NCBI GenBank assembly: GCA_038238555.1
Contig: JBBRXP010000007.1
Span: forward strand, 1-64,000
Reading direction: 5' to 3'
From: JANNXQ01 sp038238555
GTDB lineage: Bacteria; Verrucomicrobiota; Verrucomicrobiia; Chthoniobacterales; Chthoniobacteraceae
DNA: 64,000 nucleotides
Shown: piece by piece, positions 42,830 through 51,708 of the stretch
Layout of the letters: the number at the start of each line of letters is the position of its first letter
How positions within the stretch are numbered: the first letter of the stretch is position 1
Position numbers and translations under genes: made by a program
Notes under the pieces: generated by a model
Databases searched by the model: none
The model's input: the letters and a program-made list of their open reading frames with translations, nothing else
Told to the model about the DNA's origin: nothing

Positions 42830-44227
42830 ATGCTCTCCGGTCGTTTGGCACCTTTCCTCTGCGCGATCTTGTTGCCGCTGTGTTCCCATGCGGCTCGGCG
42901 GCCGAATGTGCTTCTCATTGTGAGCGACGATCAAGGTTACCCCGATCTTGGCTGCATCGGCTCGAAGCCGGTGCGTACTCCGCATCTCGACCGGCTCGCG
43001 GCCGAAGGCGTGCGGGCGACGAGCTTCTATGTGACGTGGCCGGCTTGCACGCCCTCGCGCGGCAGCATCCTCACCGGCCGCTACCCGCAACGCAATGGGC
43101 TCTACGACATGATCCGCAACGACATGGTCAATTACGGCCACCGCTTCACGCCGGAGGAATACGCGCTCTCGCCCGAGATGACTCTCGGCCTCGACGTGCG
43201 CGAGACGACCATCGGCGATGGGCTTCATCGCGCGGGTTACGTTACTGCTGTGGTGGGTAAGTGGGACATGGGACAGGCGCGGCGTTTTCTGCCACTTCAG
43301 CGCGGTTTCGATTTCTTTTTTGGGCATGGAAATAACGGCATCGATTACTACACCCACGAGCGCTACGGCATCCCGTCGCTCTTCCGCGGCAACGAGCGCA
43401 CGCAGGCCGACATGGGGACTTACGCGACGGACATTTTCAAACGCGAGGCGCTGAGTTTCATTCGCGAGCATGAAACGAAGCCGTGGTTTCTTTACCTTCC
43501 TTTCAATGCACCGCACGGCGCATCCTCGTTTGCTTCCGAGCCTGGCGAGAAGAAGGCCACCGAGGGCGTGCAGGCGCCGGAGAAATTCGTGGCGCCGTAT
43601 CGCGCGGCGGGTGTGCCGGAGAAGCTGGCGCGTTACTACGGCGCGGTCACGTGCATGGACGAGGCGATCGGAGAAATCCTCGCGACGCTCGGCGAGCTGA
43701 ACTTAGAAAAGGACACGCTCGTAATTTTCTTCTCCGACAACGGCGGCGCGGGCAACGGCGGCAATGCGCCGCTCAAGGGCGCGAAGAGCACGATGTGGGA
43801 AGGCGGCTTGCGCGTGCCATTCATCGCTCGGTGGCCAGGTCATTTTCCCGCCGGCAGAGTCATCGGCGACTTTCTTACCTCGTTGGAAATTTTCCCCACG
43901 CTGCTCGCGGCCACTGGCGCAGAAGCGCCGCGCGGCGTGAAGCTGGATGGCTTCGACATGTTGCCGATCCTCTCAGGAGAAATGAAAAGTCCGCGCACCG
44001 AAATGTTCTGGCAGCGCCGGAGCGACAAGGCCGCGCGCGTCGGCGACTGGAAATGGACGGACTCCGAGAAGAGCAAGGGGCTCTTCGATCTCTCCACCGA
44101 CTTGGGTGAGACGAAGGACTTGTCGAAGGAGCGGCCCGAGGTGCTGGCGCGAGTCAAAGGCCGCTGGGAATCCTGGCGAAAGGAAATGGACGCGAGCGAG
44201 CCGCGCGGGCCGTTCCGGGATTATTGA
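42830..44227 (+). CDS. Secreted formylglycine-dependent sulfatase
   Basis: A 465-residue S1 sulfatase with signal peptide (APFLCAILLPLCSHAA). Metal site VLLIVSDDQGYPDLG, formylglycine motif ACTPSRGSILTGRYPQRNG (Cys73), VVGKWDMGQ, IFFSDNGGAGNGG and EGGLRVPFIARWPGHF are intact. It probably desulfates a polysaccharide in the periplasm. It lies upstream of a GH43-like/BPL_N fusion and an esterase on the same strand, suggesting a small degradation cluster. No FGE gene is in the window. Confidence 0.93.
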   Translation: MLSGRLAPFLCAILLPLCSHAARRPNVLLIVSDDQGYPDLGCIGSKPVRTPHLDRLAAEGVRATSFYVTWPACTPSRGSILTGRYPQRNGLYDMIRNDMVNYGHRFTPEEYALSPEMTLGLDVRETTIGDGLHRAGYVTAVVGKWDMGQARRFLPLQRGFDFFFGHGNNGIDYYTHERYGIPSLFRGNERTQADMGTYATDIFKREALSFIREHETKPWFLYLPFNAPHGASSFASEPGEKKATEGVQAPEKFVAPYRAAGVPEKLARYYGAVTCMDEAIGEILATLGELNLEKDTLVIFFSDNGGAGNGGNAPLKGAKSTMWEGGLRVPFIARWPGHFPAGRVIGDFLTSLEIFPTLLAATGAEAPRGVKLDGFDMLPILSGEMKSPRTEMFWQRRSDKAARVGDWKWTDSEKSKGLFDLSTDLGETKDLSKERPEVLARVKGRWESWRKEMDASEPRGPFRDY

Positions 44228-44271
44228 GGCGAAGGTTGCGCGGGGGGGGCCGGCCTGCCATTCTCCGTGCC

Positions 44272-44394
44272 ATGAGTGCGCTCGCCACGACTTACAAATT
44301 CACCGCCGAGGAATACTTCCGCCCTTACGATGCCGGCGTGCTCGATGCCACGGATCGCATCGAACTGCTCTGGGAAATCATTCCGTCCCGATGA
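44272..44394 (+). pseudogene. Uma2-family endonuclease N-terminal fragment
   Basis: A 40-codon frame: MSALATTYKFTAEEYFRPYD, then AGVLDATDRIELL matches the start of Uma2 (DUF820) proteins (TxEEYxxMxExGxLxxxDRxELxxGEI). After ELL the sequence ends WEIIPSR and stop instead of continuing for the usual ~150 residues. The stop overlaps the next gene's ATG, so it may act as a leader peptide, but the family match shows it is a truncated gene. Confidence 0.55.
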
Positions 44395-45743
44395 AAACAC
44401 ACGCTCTCGCAATCTTCCTCGTCGTCTCAATCTCCGCGCACGGTGCGGCGCCGATGGAAGAGGTGCTGGTGCCGCGCATCGTCGGCGCGCGGACGACTCT
44501 CGCGGGCCATCCCGAGCTCGGCGCATTGATCGACAAGGGTCAACAGCCCGTGGATGTCGCTCTTTTCAATGAAGGCGCGAACGCAAACGCGCGCGATCCT
44601 TTTGTAATCAAGATCGGCAGTCGGTGGCACTGTTACTACACGGCCGCAAAGCCGGTGGAGGTCACGGCAAAAAAAGTGAAGGTCGCCAAGATCATCGGCG
44701 CGGTGCTGTGCCGCACGTCGGCGGATCTCAAGACATGGAGCGACTCGAAAATCGTCGCCGCGCAGGGGCAGGCGGGCGACGGATTGCGAAGCGCGGAATC
44801 TCCGCACGTGGTAGAGGCAGCGCCGGGGCACTACTATCTCTTTCGCACGCAGCGCTCCGGCTCGCAGGGGGAGACACGCGTGTATCATTCCACCGATCCG
44901 ATGGACTTCGGCGCCAGCGCGAGTGCGCACGGCGATGCGTTGCACCTCATCTCGACGCTGCGTGCGGATTGGCAAGGCATCGCACGCACCAAGCTCGAGT
45001 GGTTGACTCTCGATCAAGTGCAGCCGCACCTCGCCGCGAAGGCCGCGCAAATCTCAATCCGCGTGGCTCTCTACGATGACAGCGGCAGCGCGGGCAAAGG
45101 CGTTCCGAGCGTGAGCGACCAGCTCCGCGCGGTGCGCGACATCGAGGTCACGCGGCTCAACGCGGAGGGCATCCGCGCGGGACTCGATGGCTACGACGTG
45201 GTGATTTTCACGGGCGGCAGCGGCAGCGCGCAGGCGGATGCCATTGGACTGCTGGGCCGCGCGCAAGTGCATCGCTTTATCGAGCGCGGCGGCGGCTACG
45301 TAGGTATCTGCGCGGGCGCTTATCTCGCATGCGATGGGTTCTCGTGGGGCGTGAAAGTGCTCGATGCGCGCACGCCCTCGCCGAAGTGGGAGCGCGGCGG
45401 AGCGGAGCTCGACCTCGAGGCCACGGCCGACGGCTCCCGCGCGATCGGCCTCCCGACTGGAATCAGAAAAGTCATTTATCACAACGGCCCGTTGCTCGTG
45501 CCCGCAAACAACCCGGCGATCCCCGACTTCGAGCCTCTGGCTTTCTTCCGCACGGAGGTGGCCGAGCACGGATCGCCCGCCGGCATCATGGTGAACACAC
45601 CGGCCATGGTGCGCGGCGATTTTGGAAAAGGCCGCGTGCTCGTGAGCAGCCCGCATCCCGAGCAGACTCCGAGCATGGAGAGTTTCATCGAGCAGGCCGT
45701 GCGCGCGGTGGCGAAGCCGAAAGGCGAAAGGCGCGTCCCGTGA
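44391..45743 (+). CDS. Secreted fusion: GH43-like propeller domain plus BPL_N/amidotransferase-like domain
   Basis: A 450-residue exported protein (signal MKTHALAIFLVVSISAHGAA). The N-terminal half has five-bladed propeller glycosidase features: ANARDPFVIKIGSRWHCYYT, LKTWSDSKIVAAQGQ and SAESPHVVEAAPGHYYLFRT. From about residue 220 (ISIRVALYDDSGSAGKG) to the end it is a BPL_N-type class I amidotransferase-like domain: GYDVVIFTGGSGSAQAD, GGGYVGICAGAYLAC (nucleophile-elbow Cys) and GRVLVSSPHPEQTPSMES. The two domains are usually separate proteins. Substrates unknown. Coupled by GTGA to the esterase that follows. Confidence 0.75.
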   Translation: MKTHALAIFLVVSISAHGAAPMEEVLVPRIVGARTTLAGHPELGALIDKGQQPVDVALFNEGANANARDPFVIKIGSRWHCYYTAAKPVEVTAKKVKVAKIIGAVLCRTSADLKTWSDSKIVAAQGQAGDGLRSAESPHVVEAAPGHYYLFRTQRSGSQGETRVYHSTDPMDFGASASAHGDALHLISTLRADWQGIARTKLEWLTLDQVQPHLAAKAAQISIRVALYDDSGSAGKGVPSVSDQLRAVRDIEVTRLNAEGIRAGLDGYDVVIFTGGSGSAQADAIGLLGRAQVHRFIERGGGYVGICAGAYLACDGFSWGVKVLDARTPSPKWERGGAELDLEATADGSRAIGLPTGIRKVIYHNGPLLVPANNPAIPDFEPLAFFRTEVAEHGSPAGIMVNTPAMVRGDFGKGRVLVSSPHPEQTPSMESFIEQAVRAVAKPKGERRVP

Positions 45744-46840
45744 AATCCATCTTGAACGTTGTGCTTTGCGCCTGGTGCATGGTGCTCACCATCTCGCACG
45801 CGCAGTCGCCGCCGATCGTCTCGCCGGAAATCGCGGAAGGGCGAGTCACTTTCCGCCTGCGCGCGCCCGAGGCGCGGGCCGTCGCTTTGCGCGGGCAGTG
45901 GGCAAAGGACGCCGTGCCGATGAACCGCGGCGACGGCGGCACGTGGAGCGCGGTGGTGGAAGCCGTGCCCGCGGGCATCTGGGAGTACTCGTTCACCGTC
46001 GATGGACTCAACGTGCTCGACCCGCGCAACCCAGCATTCAAGCCGCAACCCGAGATGCAGAAGAGCCTGCTGCACATCGCCGCGCAACCGCCCTCGCCGT
46101 GGGATTGGCAGGCCGTGCCGCACGGCACCGTGCATCGGCACCAGTACGCATCGCGGGCGCTCGGCCGCCCACGCGAACTCCTAGTCTATACGCCGCCGGG
46201 TTACGAGAGCGCGGCGGAGAAAAGTTACCCCTTGCTCGTGCTCCAGCACGGCTCGGGCGACGACCAGCGCACGTGGGTCGAGCACGGCAAGGCGCACTGG
46301 ATTCTCGACAGCCTCATCGCCGCCGGCAAAGCGCGCCCGATGATCTTGCTGATGCTCGACGGCCATCCCCTCGGTCCCTTCCCTCGCGAAGCCGGAGACA
46401 AACGCACCGCGGCGCTCGATGCCTTTCGGCGCGAGCTTTTCGAAGACGCGCTGCCGCTGGTGGAAGCCGCCTATCGCGTCGCGCCCGGACGCGAGCAGCG
46501 CGCGATCGCCGGCCTGAGCATGGGTGGCTGGCAGGCGCTGAGCATCGGCCTCACCAATCTCGATCGCTTTGCATGGGTCGGCTCCTTCAGCGGCGTGGCC
46601 GATGAAGCGATTCTCCAGCCCGCGCTCGACGACGCCGCAGGGACCAACGCGCGGCTCAAGCTGCTCTGGATCGCCGTGGGCCGGGACGATTTTCTGCGCC
46701 AGCGCAATGAGGCGCTCATCTCCACGCTCGATCAGCGCGGCATCCGGCACGAGTGGCGCCTGACCGACGGCGCCCACTCGTGGCCTGTGTGGCGCGGCTA
46801 CCTCGCGGAATTTGCGCCGAAGCTTTTCCAGGCACCTTGA
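45740..46840 (+). CDS. Secreted esterase (feruloyl-esterase/esterase D type) with N-terminal E-set domain
   Basis: A 366-residue exported enzyme with GTG start and signal SILNVVLCAWCMVLTISHA. Residues about 30-110 are an E-set/CBM48-like domain (GRVTFRLRAPEARAVALRG, GIWEYSFTVDGLNVLDP). The catalytic domain has LVYTPPGYESAAEKSYPLLV, QHGSGDDQRTW, the nucleophile GLSMGGWQAL (Ser near residue 260), IAVGRDDFL (Asp) and DGAHSWPVWRGYLAEF (His). This is the CE1-like architecture of xylan and feruloyl esterases. It fits a polysaccharide-degradation cluster with the two upstream genes. Confidence 0.88.
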   Translation: MKSILNVVLCAWCMVLTISHAQSPPIVSPEIAEGRVTFRLRAPEARAVALRGQWAKDAVPMNRGDGGTWSAVVEAVPAGIWEYSFTVDGLNVLDPRNPAFKPQPEMQKSLLHIAAQPPSPWDWQAVPHGTVHRHQYASRALGRPRELLVYTPPGYESAAEKSYPLLVLQHGSGDDQRTWVEHGKAHWILDSLIAAGKARPMILLMLDGHPLGPFPREAGDKRTAALDAFRRELFEDALPLVEAAYRVAPGREQRAIAGLSMGGWQALSIGLTNLDRFAWVGSFSGVADEAILQPALDDAAGTNARLKLLWIAVGRDDFLRQRNEALISTLDQRGIRHEWRLTDGAHSWPVWRGYLAEFAPKLFQAP

Positions 46841-46904
46841 GCGTGCGCTTGCGTGTTTCGAGATTCCGCATATTTAGCTGCGTCTCGTGCTGAGGGAAAA
46901 ATTT

Positions 46905-46979
46905 GCGCGGTTAGCTCAGTGGTAGAGCACCTCCCTGACACGGAGGGGGTCACAGGTTCGAACCCTGTATCGCGCACCA
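46905..46979 (+). tRNA. tRNA-Val (GAC anticodon)
   Basis: A 75-nt cloverleaf with encoded CCA. The acceptor stem GCGCGGT pairs with ATCGCGC (one G-T), D-arm TTAGCTCAGTGGTAGAGC, anticodon arm CCTCC-CTGACAC-GGAGG with GAC in the loop, T-arm CACAGGTTCGAACCCTGT. It lies between the esterase and the convergent LMF gene. Confidence 0.96.
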
Positions 46980-47012
46980 TTTTCAAACGGGGCAGAAGGC
47001 CGACAGTCTGAA

Positions 47013-48479
47013 TCACTCCATTCCTCCTCCTCCCAGCGATACCGCCGGACAATAGATGCCGAGACGTTCGCGCTTCCACCAGGCGGCGCTGTTTTCGCCG
47101 GAGCGCGTGAATTTGTAATCGTAGAGAAGGGCGCGCACGTAGCGCGGCGGGTGCGACGCAAAGGGATTGCGCTCGATCAGCGCGAGCACCTCGGGCCGGC
47201 CTTCGAGCAGGCGGGCAAGCAGGCGCACGAACCACGGATTCTGCCGCACATTTCCAAGCGCGGCGAACCACATCTGCCAGTCCAACCGTGGCTGATGCGG
47301 CGCGACCACCGGCGGCGGCGTGCGCAAGTCGCCGGGCTTATAGCGGAAGCCGTATTCTTGCCAGTGCTCGCCATCCATGCTGCCTTCGATGACGACCTCC
47401 GGCCGCGACGTGCTCATCACCCGGAAAAGGCCGTAGCCATTGAAGCTGCGCAGCGGCGCGATGGCTTCCATCGCCTGCGCGGTGAGCGGCGACCATGCGG
47501 GCGGCCAGCCGCGCGGGTGCAGGGCGAGCTCGAATTCCGCGGTGGTGACGAGCACGATGACGAACGCTACGGGCGCAAAGAGCCACAGCGTCCAGCGCCA
47601 CTCGTGCACCGGCGGAAGCCATGCGTGGCAGCGAGCGGGCCACCACGCATCGTCGAAGAGCGGCACGCAGAGCGCGATGCCGAGCCAATTAAAGAAGGCG
47701 TAGTTGCCCGTGGTGAGGATGCCGAGGTGCAGTGCGACGATCGCGAGCGCGCCACCGTGCCGCCAGCGCCGCGGCGCAAAAATGAGCACGGGCGCGCCGA
47801 ACTCGATCGCGAACATGAAGAGCGTGGCAATTCGCAGCACGATGGCCGGAGCCTGGTGCGCAAACCACGCGGTGGGCAGCGGCAGCGGCTGCGTCTCGAA
47901 GTGATGGGCCAGCGCCGTGAGATTGCGCCATGTCGGATCGCCCGCCGTGATCTTCACCAGCCCGGACTCGCACAGCAGTCGAAAGTTCAGCCACCACAGC
48001 AGCAGCCACGCGAGCCGAGCCACGCGCGTGGGCCGGCGCCAATCCGCGCGCCACCGCCACGGCAGCGCCCAGCTCGCGAGGAAGGCCGTCTCGAGGAGAA
48101 GCGTGTCCCATTGAAAATCGAGAAATGGCGCGCACACCGAGCACAGCGAAAGATAAAGCGCCCAGAGCGCCAGCGCGCAGAGCCCCGGAGACACGCCGCC
48201 CATCAACACGAGCGAAATTGCCGCGCCCGCCCAACACAGAGCCGCGAGCGCGCCGTCGCTGGCATCGAGCCAGCAAAGCGTCGGCACTTTCCACCAAGCC
48301 TCCGCGCCAAGTTGCGCGCGCACCGCTTGCAAGAACTCGGCTGCCGGAGCCACGCCGTGCGCGCCGCATAGCCCGCGCACTTGCACCGCAAGCGAGAGAA
48401 AGGCGCACAGGAAGACGGCGCCGAGAAGCCGCGCGAAGAGCCGGCGCGAAAAGTGAAACGTGGTGCAATCCGACTTCAC
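47013..48479 (-). CDS. Lipase maturation factor family (LMF1-like) membrane protein
   Basis: A 488-residue polytopic protein of the lipase-maturation-factor family (PF06762). Around eight hydrophobic segments are visible. LDFQWDTLLLETAFLASW, LLWWLNFRLLCESGLVKITA, AHHFETQPLPLPTAWFAH, VLHLGILTTGNY-like IVALHLGILTTGNYAFFNWL, and a C-terminal soluble part with FRVMSTSRPEVVIEGSMDG, YKPGDLRTPPPVVAPHQPRL and DWQMWFAAL are the family blocks. In vertebrates LMF1 folds lipoprotein lipase in the ER; the bacterial role is unknown. It is coupled by ATGA to the EVE gene upstream. Confidence 0.9.
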   Translation of the reverse strand: MKSDCTTFHFSRRLFARLLGAVFLCAFLSLAVQVRGLCGAHGVAPAAEFLQAVRAQLGAEAWWKVPTLCWLDASDGALAALCWAGAAISLVLMGGVSPGLCALALWALYLSLCSVCAPFLDFQWDTLLLETAFLASWALPWRWRADWRRPTRVARLAWLLLWWLNFRLLCESGLVKITAGDPTWRNLTALAHHFETQPLPLPTAWFAHQAPAIVLRIATLFMFAIEFGAPVLIFAPRRWRHGGALAIVALHLGILTTGNYAFFNWLGIALCVPLFDDAWWPARCHAWLPPVHEWRWTLWLFAPVAFVIVLVTTAEFELALHPRGWPPAWSPLTAQAMEAIAPLRSFNGYGLFRVMSTSRPEVVIEGSMDGEHWQEYGFRYKPGDLRTPPPVVAPHQPRLDWQMWFAALGNVRQNPWFVRLLARLLEGRPEVLALIERNPFASHPPRYVRALLYDYKFTRSGENSAAWWKRERLGIYCPAVSLGGGGME

Positions 48480-48895
48480 CGCGCCGCGAGTTTCAGAATT
48501 TCATCGTACTCGGATTTTTTCAAAGCGATCACCGACAGCCGCGACTGGCGGAGCAGGTGGATGTCGCGCAGCTTCGCGGTCGCTTTGATCGCGTCGAGCG
48601 AGACAGGCCGCGCGAGCGCCTTCACCGGCGTGAGATCCACGCAGCTCCAATCGCCCTCGGTCGCGGTGGGATCCGGGTAAGCTTCGAGGGCGACCTTTGC
48701 GATGCCCACGACTTCCTTGCCCGTCACGCTGTGGTAGAAAAGCACGGGGTCGCCGGCCTTCATCGCGCGGAGATTGTTTCGCGCCTGAAAATTGCGCACA
48801 CCGGTCCACGCGGTGCGGCCGTCTTTCACCAAATCATCCCACGAGTAAGCGGCGGGCTCTTGTTTCACCATCCAGTGGCGGGCGGACTTGCTCAT
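48476..48895 (-). CDS. EVE-domain protein
   Basis: A 139-residue EVE (PUA-like) protein related to thymocyte nuclear protein 1. HWMVKQEPAAYSWDDLVKDG, WTGVRNFQARNNLRAMKAGD, LFYHSVTGKEVVGIAKV and LLRQSRLSVIALKKSEYDEI are diagnostic. The fold binds modified cytosine or RNA in other systems, sometimes as part of restriction or antiphage proteins; here it is a stand-alone housekeeping form. Its stop overlaps the LMF start. Confidence 0.93.
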   Translation of the reverse strand: MSKSARHWMVKQEPAAYSWDDLVKDGRTAWTGVRNFQARNNLRAMKAGDPVLFYHSVTGKEVVGIAKVALEAYPDPTATEGDWSCVDLTPVKALARPVSLDAIKATAKLRDIHLLRQSRLSVIALKKSEYDEILKLAAR

Positions 48896-48910
48896 TTCAG
48901 AAAGAAGAAA

Positions 48911-49058
48911 CGCTCAACGCTCCACGCACAACGCTCAAAGGCGGCCCGCGGGCGCACGAGGACGGCGGCGCTCCGGGCGCGCCGCCGTCCTCATGCGGCT
49001 CCGTTTTATGTGTGCGCAACATATTGAGCGTTGAGCGTTGGGCGTTGAGCGGTGAGCG
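48911..49058. repeat. Paired heptamer arrays enclosing a perfect 14-bp hairpin
   Basis: Left 48911-48938: CGCTCAA, CGCTCCA, CGCACAA, CGCTCAA. Right 49024-49058: TTGAGCG, TTGAGCG, TTGGGCG, TTGAGCG, GTGAGCG. The core has arms GAGGACGGCGGCGC (48958-48971) and GCGCCGCCGTCCTC (48979-48992) with a 7-nt loop. It lies between divergent genes, so it cannot be an ordinary terminator for either. Confidence 0.87.
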
Positions 49059-49067
49059 TTTTCTTCA

Positions 49068-50474
49068 ATGCGTCTCCGTGTCCGCGCGACCTCGCTCTTC
49101 GTCAATGAACTCAGCACCCGGCTGCCGTTTCGCTACGGCATCGCCACGCTTACGCGCGTGCCGCATTTGTTTGTGCGAGTCGAATTGGAAGTGGACGGGC
49201 GCGTCGTCGCCGGACTTGCGGCGGATAATCTCGTGCCGAAGTGGTTCACGAAAAATCCAGCCACGACTTTCGCCGGCGATCTCGCGGAAATTTTCGAGGT
49301 GATCCGCCACGCATGCGCAGACGCGGCGGCGGCGGGCGCGCGGGCGACGGTCTTCGCGCTGTGGCAGGCCATCCATGCTGCGCAGGAAAAGTGGGCAACC
49401 GCGCGCGGTCATCCGCCGCTGCTGTGGGGGTTCGGCGTGTCGCTGGTGGAGCGGGCGATCATCGACGCATTTTGCCGCGCCACCAGTTCAACCTTTGCGC
49501 GCGCGACGTGGGAGAATGCGCTCGGGATCGAACTGGCGGCGATCTACCCGGAACTGGCAGGAGCGCCCGCGGATTACGTGTCGGAGCGGCCGCGGGAGTC
49601 GATCGTGGTGCGGCACACCGTGGGCCTTTCCGATCCGCTCACCGAGGCCAGCATCCCAGATGCGGAACGCGTGGACGACGGACTGCCGCAATCCCTCGAA
49701 GCCTGCGTGAGACGGTATGGTCTCACGCATTTCAAGATCAAACTCAGCGGCGAGATCGAGCACGACCGCGCGCGGCTGCGCCAACTCGCGGCGCTGCTCG
49801 ATGGCTCCGCCTTCACGCTCGATGGCAACGAGAGTTGCCGCGACGTCGCGCAGTTCCGTGCGCTGTGGGCGGGGCTGCGCGGCGATCCGGCCATTGCGCG
49901 ATTTCTGCGCGGGCTCCTCTTCGTCGAGCAACCGCTGCATCGCGACTGCGCGCTCTCGCGCGAAAGCGCCGAAAGCTTGCTGGCGTGGGAGGACCGGCCG
50001 CCGATCATCATCGACGAGAGCGAAGGCGAGCTGCGCGCGCTGGCCACGGCGCTCGCCAGCGGCTACGCCGGCACGAGCCACAAGAACTGCAAGGGCGTCA
50101 TCCGCGGCATCGCCAATGCCTGCCTCATTGCGCACCGGCGCCGCCTCGAGCCCGAGCGCGTGCTGCACCTCAGCGGCGAAGATTTGACGAATGTGGGGCC
50201 CGTCGCGCTTTTGCAGGATCTCGCCGCCATCGCCGCGCTCGGCATCACGCATGCGGAGCGCAACGGGCACCACTACTTCGCGGGCTTGAGCCAGTTTCCC
50301 GCGTCGGTGCAGCGCGGCGTGCTCGCGGCGCACGGCGATCTTTACCTGAACCATCGCGGCTATCCGGTCGTGCGCGTCGAAGCGGGAAAAATAAGCACGC
50401 GCAGTGTCAACGCCGCGCCGTTTGGCTACGCGATAGAGATCGACCCGACGCAGTTCAACGAAGTGAAGTGTTGA
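49068..50474 (+). CDS. Enolase-superfamily (mandelate racemase/muconate lactonising-like) enzyme
   Basis: A 468-residue cytoplasmic protein of the enolase superfamily. THFKIKLSG holds the general-base KxK, followed by metal ligands in FTLDGNESCRD (Asp), LLFVEQPLHRD (Glu) and PIIIDESEGEL (Asp), then TSHKNCKGVIRGIANACL near the seventh strand with a Lys. The N-terminal capping domain (LSTRLPFRYGIATLTRVPHL) is present. The divergence from known subgroups prevents a substrate call. It precedes a serine hydrolase with only 3 bp between genes. Confidence 0.85.
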   Translation: MRLRVRATSLFVNELSTRLPFRYGIATLTRVPHLFVRVELEVDGRVVAGLAADNLVPKWFTKNPATTFAGDLAEIFEVIRHACADAAAAGARATVFALWQAIHAAQEKWATARGHPPLLWGFGVSLVERAIIDAFCRATSSTFARATWENALGIELAAIYPELAGAPADYVSERPRESIVVRHTVGLSDPLTEASIPDAERVDDGLPQSLEACVRRYGLTHFKIKLSGEIEHDRARLRQLAALLDGSAFTLDGNESCRDVAQFRALWAGLRGDPAIARFLRGLLFVEQPLHRDCALSRESAESLLAWEDRPPIIIDESEGELRALATALASGYAGTSHKNCKGVIRGIANACLIAHRRRLEPERVLHLSGEDLTNVGPVALLQDLAAIAALGITHAERNGHHYFAGLSQFPASVQRGVLAAHGDLYLNHRGYPVVRVEAGKISTRSVNAAPFGYAIEIDPTQFNEVKC

Positions 50475-50477
50475 GTG

Positions 50478-51485
50478 ATGATTCACCCTTTTTCCGTCGC
50501 ACTTCTTACCGCGGCCCTCGCCGCACACGCCGCTGCGCTCGACCTCCGCGCCGCGGCGGATTACTCCGCGCAGCATCGCGGCCTCTCGATGGTCGTCGTG
50601 CAAAATCAACGCGTAATCTTCGAGGAATATCCCGGCGGGCACTCGCGGGAGGAAGCGCACAAAATTTACAGCGGCACCAAAGCGTTTTGGAATCTATGCG
50701 CGCTGGCCGCGGTCGAAGACGGCTTGCTCAATCTCGACGAGCGCGTGAGCGAGACCCTGCCGGAATGGCGCGCCGATTCCCGCAAGGCGCGCGTGACGGT
50801 GCGCCAGCTCCTTGATTTTTCCTGCGGACTCGAGCCCGCGTTTTACCTGCACCGCGACGATCCCGGTGATCGCGCCCGCATCGCGCTGCGCCTCCCGCTG
50901 GCGGCCGAGCCCGGCCGCGCCTTCATCTACGGCCCGGCCGCGCTGCAAGTCTTCCACGAGTTGCTCAAGCGCAAGCTCGCCGCCGCGCGTGAGGAGACAC
51001 CCATCCATTACCTCGAGCATCGCGTGCTGCGCTTGCTGGGCCTCGGCCCGCAGCGCTACCAGATCGACAGCGCGGGCAATCCCCTGCTCGCTTCCGGCTG
51101 GGTGCTCACCGCCCGGCAGTGGGCGCGCCTGGGCCAGGTCGCGCTCGCCGGTGGCGCGCCCGTTCTTTCACACACCCCGCTGCTCGATCGCTCCTCCCAC
51201 GGCTCCGCGGCCAACCGCGCCTTCTCTCTCGGCTGGTGGAATAATCGCGCCGCGCCCGGCGGCCGCGAGTTCGACATCGAAGACATGCTCGAACTCAAGT
51301 GGCAGAAACAAAACTGGCGCGACACCGCCATCTGCCACGACGCGCCCGCCGACCTCATGGTCTGCATCGGCTCCGGCTACCAGCGCCTCTTCGTCATCCC
51401 CTCGATGAATCTCGTGGTCGTACGGCAAGGCGCCGGCGGAAAATTTTCCGACGCCCACTTCCTGCGATTGCTGCTCGGGAAATGA
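50478..51485 (+). CDS. Secreted beta-lactamase-fold serine hydrolase (S12/class C type)
   Basis: A 335-residue exported protein (signal FSVALLTAALAAHAAA). The SxxK motif is HKIYSGTKAFW (Ser65-Lys68), YGPAALQVFHELL supplies the Tyr of the YxN-like second motif (Asn replaced), and VRQLLDFSCGLEP and the late FVIPSMNLVVVRQG are typical of D-Ala-D-Ala carboxypeptidase/esterase-type class C homologs. Likely an esterase or peptidase rather than a resistance enzyme. GTG at 50475 is an alternative start. The stop overlaps the following toxin remnant. Confidence 0.85.
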   Translation: MIHPFSVALLTAALAAHAAALDLRAAADYSAQHRGLSMVVVQNQRVIFEEYPGGHSREEAHKIYSGTKAFWNLCALAAVEDGLLNLDERVSETLPEWRADSRKARVTVRQLLDFSCGLEPAFYLHRDDPGDRARIALRLPLAAEPGRAFIYGPAALQVFHELLKRKLAAAREETPIHYLEHRVLRLLGLGPQRYQIDSAGNPLLASGWVLTARQWARLGQVALAGGAPVLSHTPLLDRSSHGSAANRAFSLGWWNNRAAPGGREFDIEDMLELKWQKQNWRDTAICHDAPADLMVCIGSGYQRLFVIPSMNLVVVRQGAGGKFSDAHFLRLLLGK

Positions 51486-51708
51486 TCGCCCAGAGAAGCC
51501 GATTTGAGTTTCATCCGGAAGCTCGCCTCGAATTCCGTGAGTCCGCAGCTTTCTACGAGCGCTGTCGTCCCGGACTCGGCGTCGCCTTCACCAACGAGAC
51601 GGAGTTCTCTACACCATCGAGATCGATTATGTCCTGATTATTGCAGTCATGCACTGTAGCCGGGAACCAGGGTATTGGCGCCATCGACTGCCCGAACGAC
51701 GCGCCTAA
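51482..51708 (+). pseudogene. ParE-type toxin with internal deletion
   Basis: The start (FEFHPEARLEFRESAAFYER, CRPGLGVAFTNE) is the first two helices of a ParE/RelE toxin. The matching end, VLYTIEIDYVLIIAVMHCSR and EPGYWRHRLPERRA, follows at once in a different frame, with about 35-40 residues of the middle missing. So one deletion removed the core and shifted the frame. No antitoxin gene is beside it; the ATG overlaps the hydrolase stop by four bases. Confidence 0.72.

Noticed and set aside
48958..48992. Rho-independent terminator
   Set aside because: The hairpin is strong but lies between divergent genes, with only a weak T-run; it fits better as the core of the paired repeat.
48911..49058. 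Possible CRISPR array
   Set aside because: Units are 7 bp and contiguous, without spacers of uniform length; no cas genes in the window.
50478..51485. Antibiotic-resistance beta-lactamase
   Set aside because: The class C fold is present, but the YxN and KTG motifs are not conserved; an esterase/peptidase homolog is more likely.
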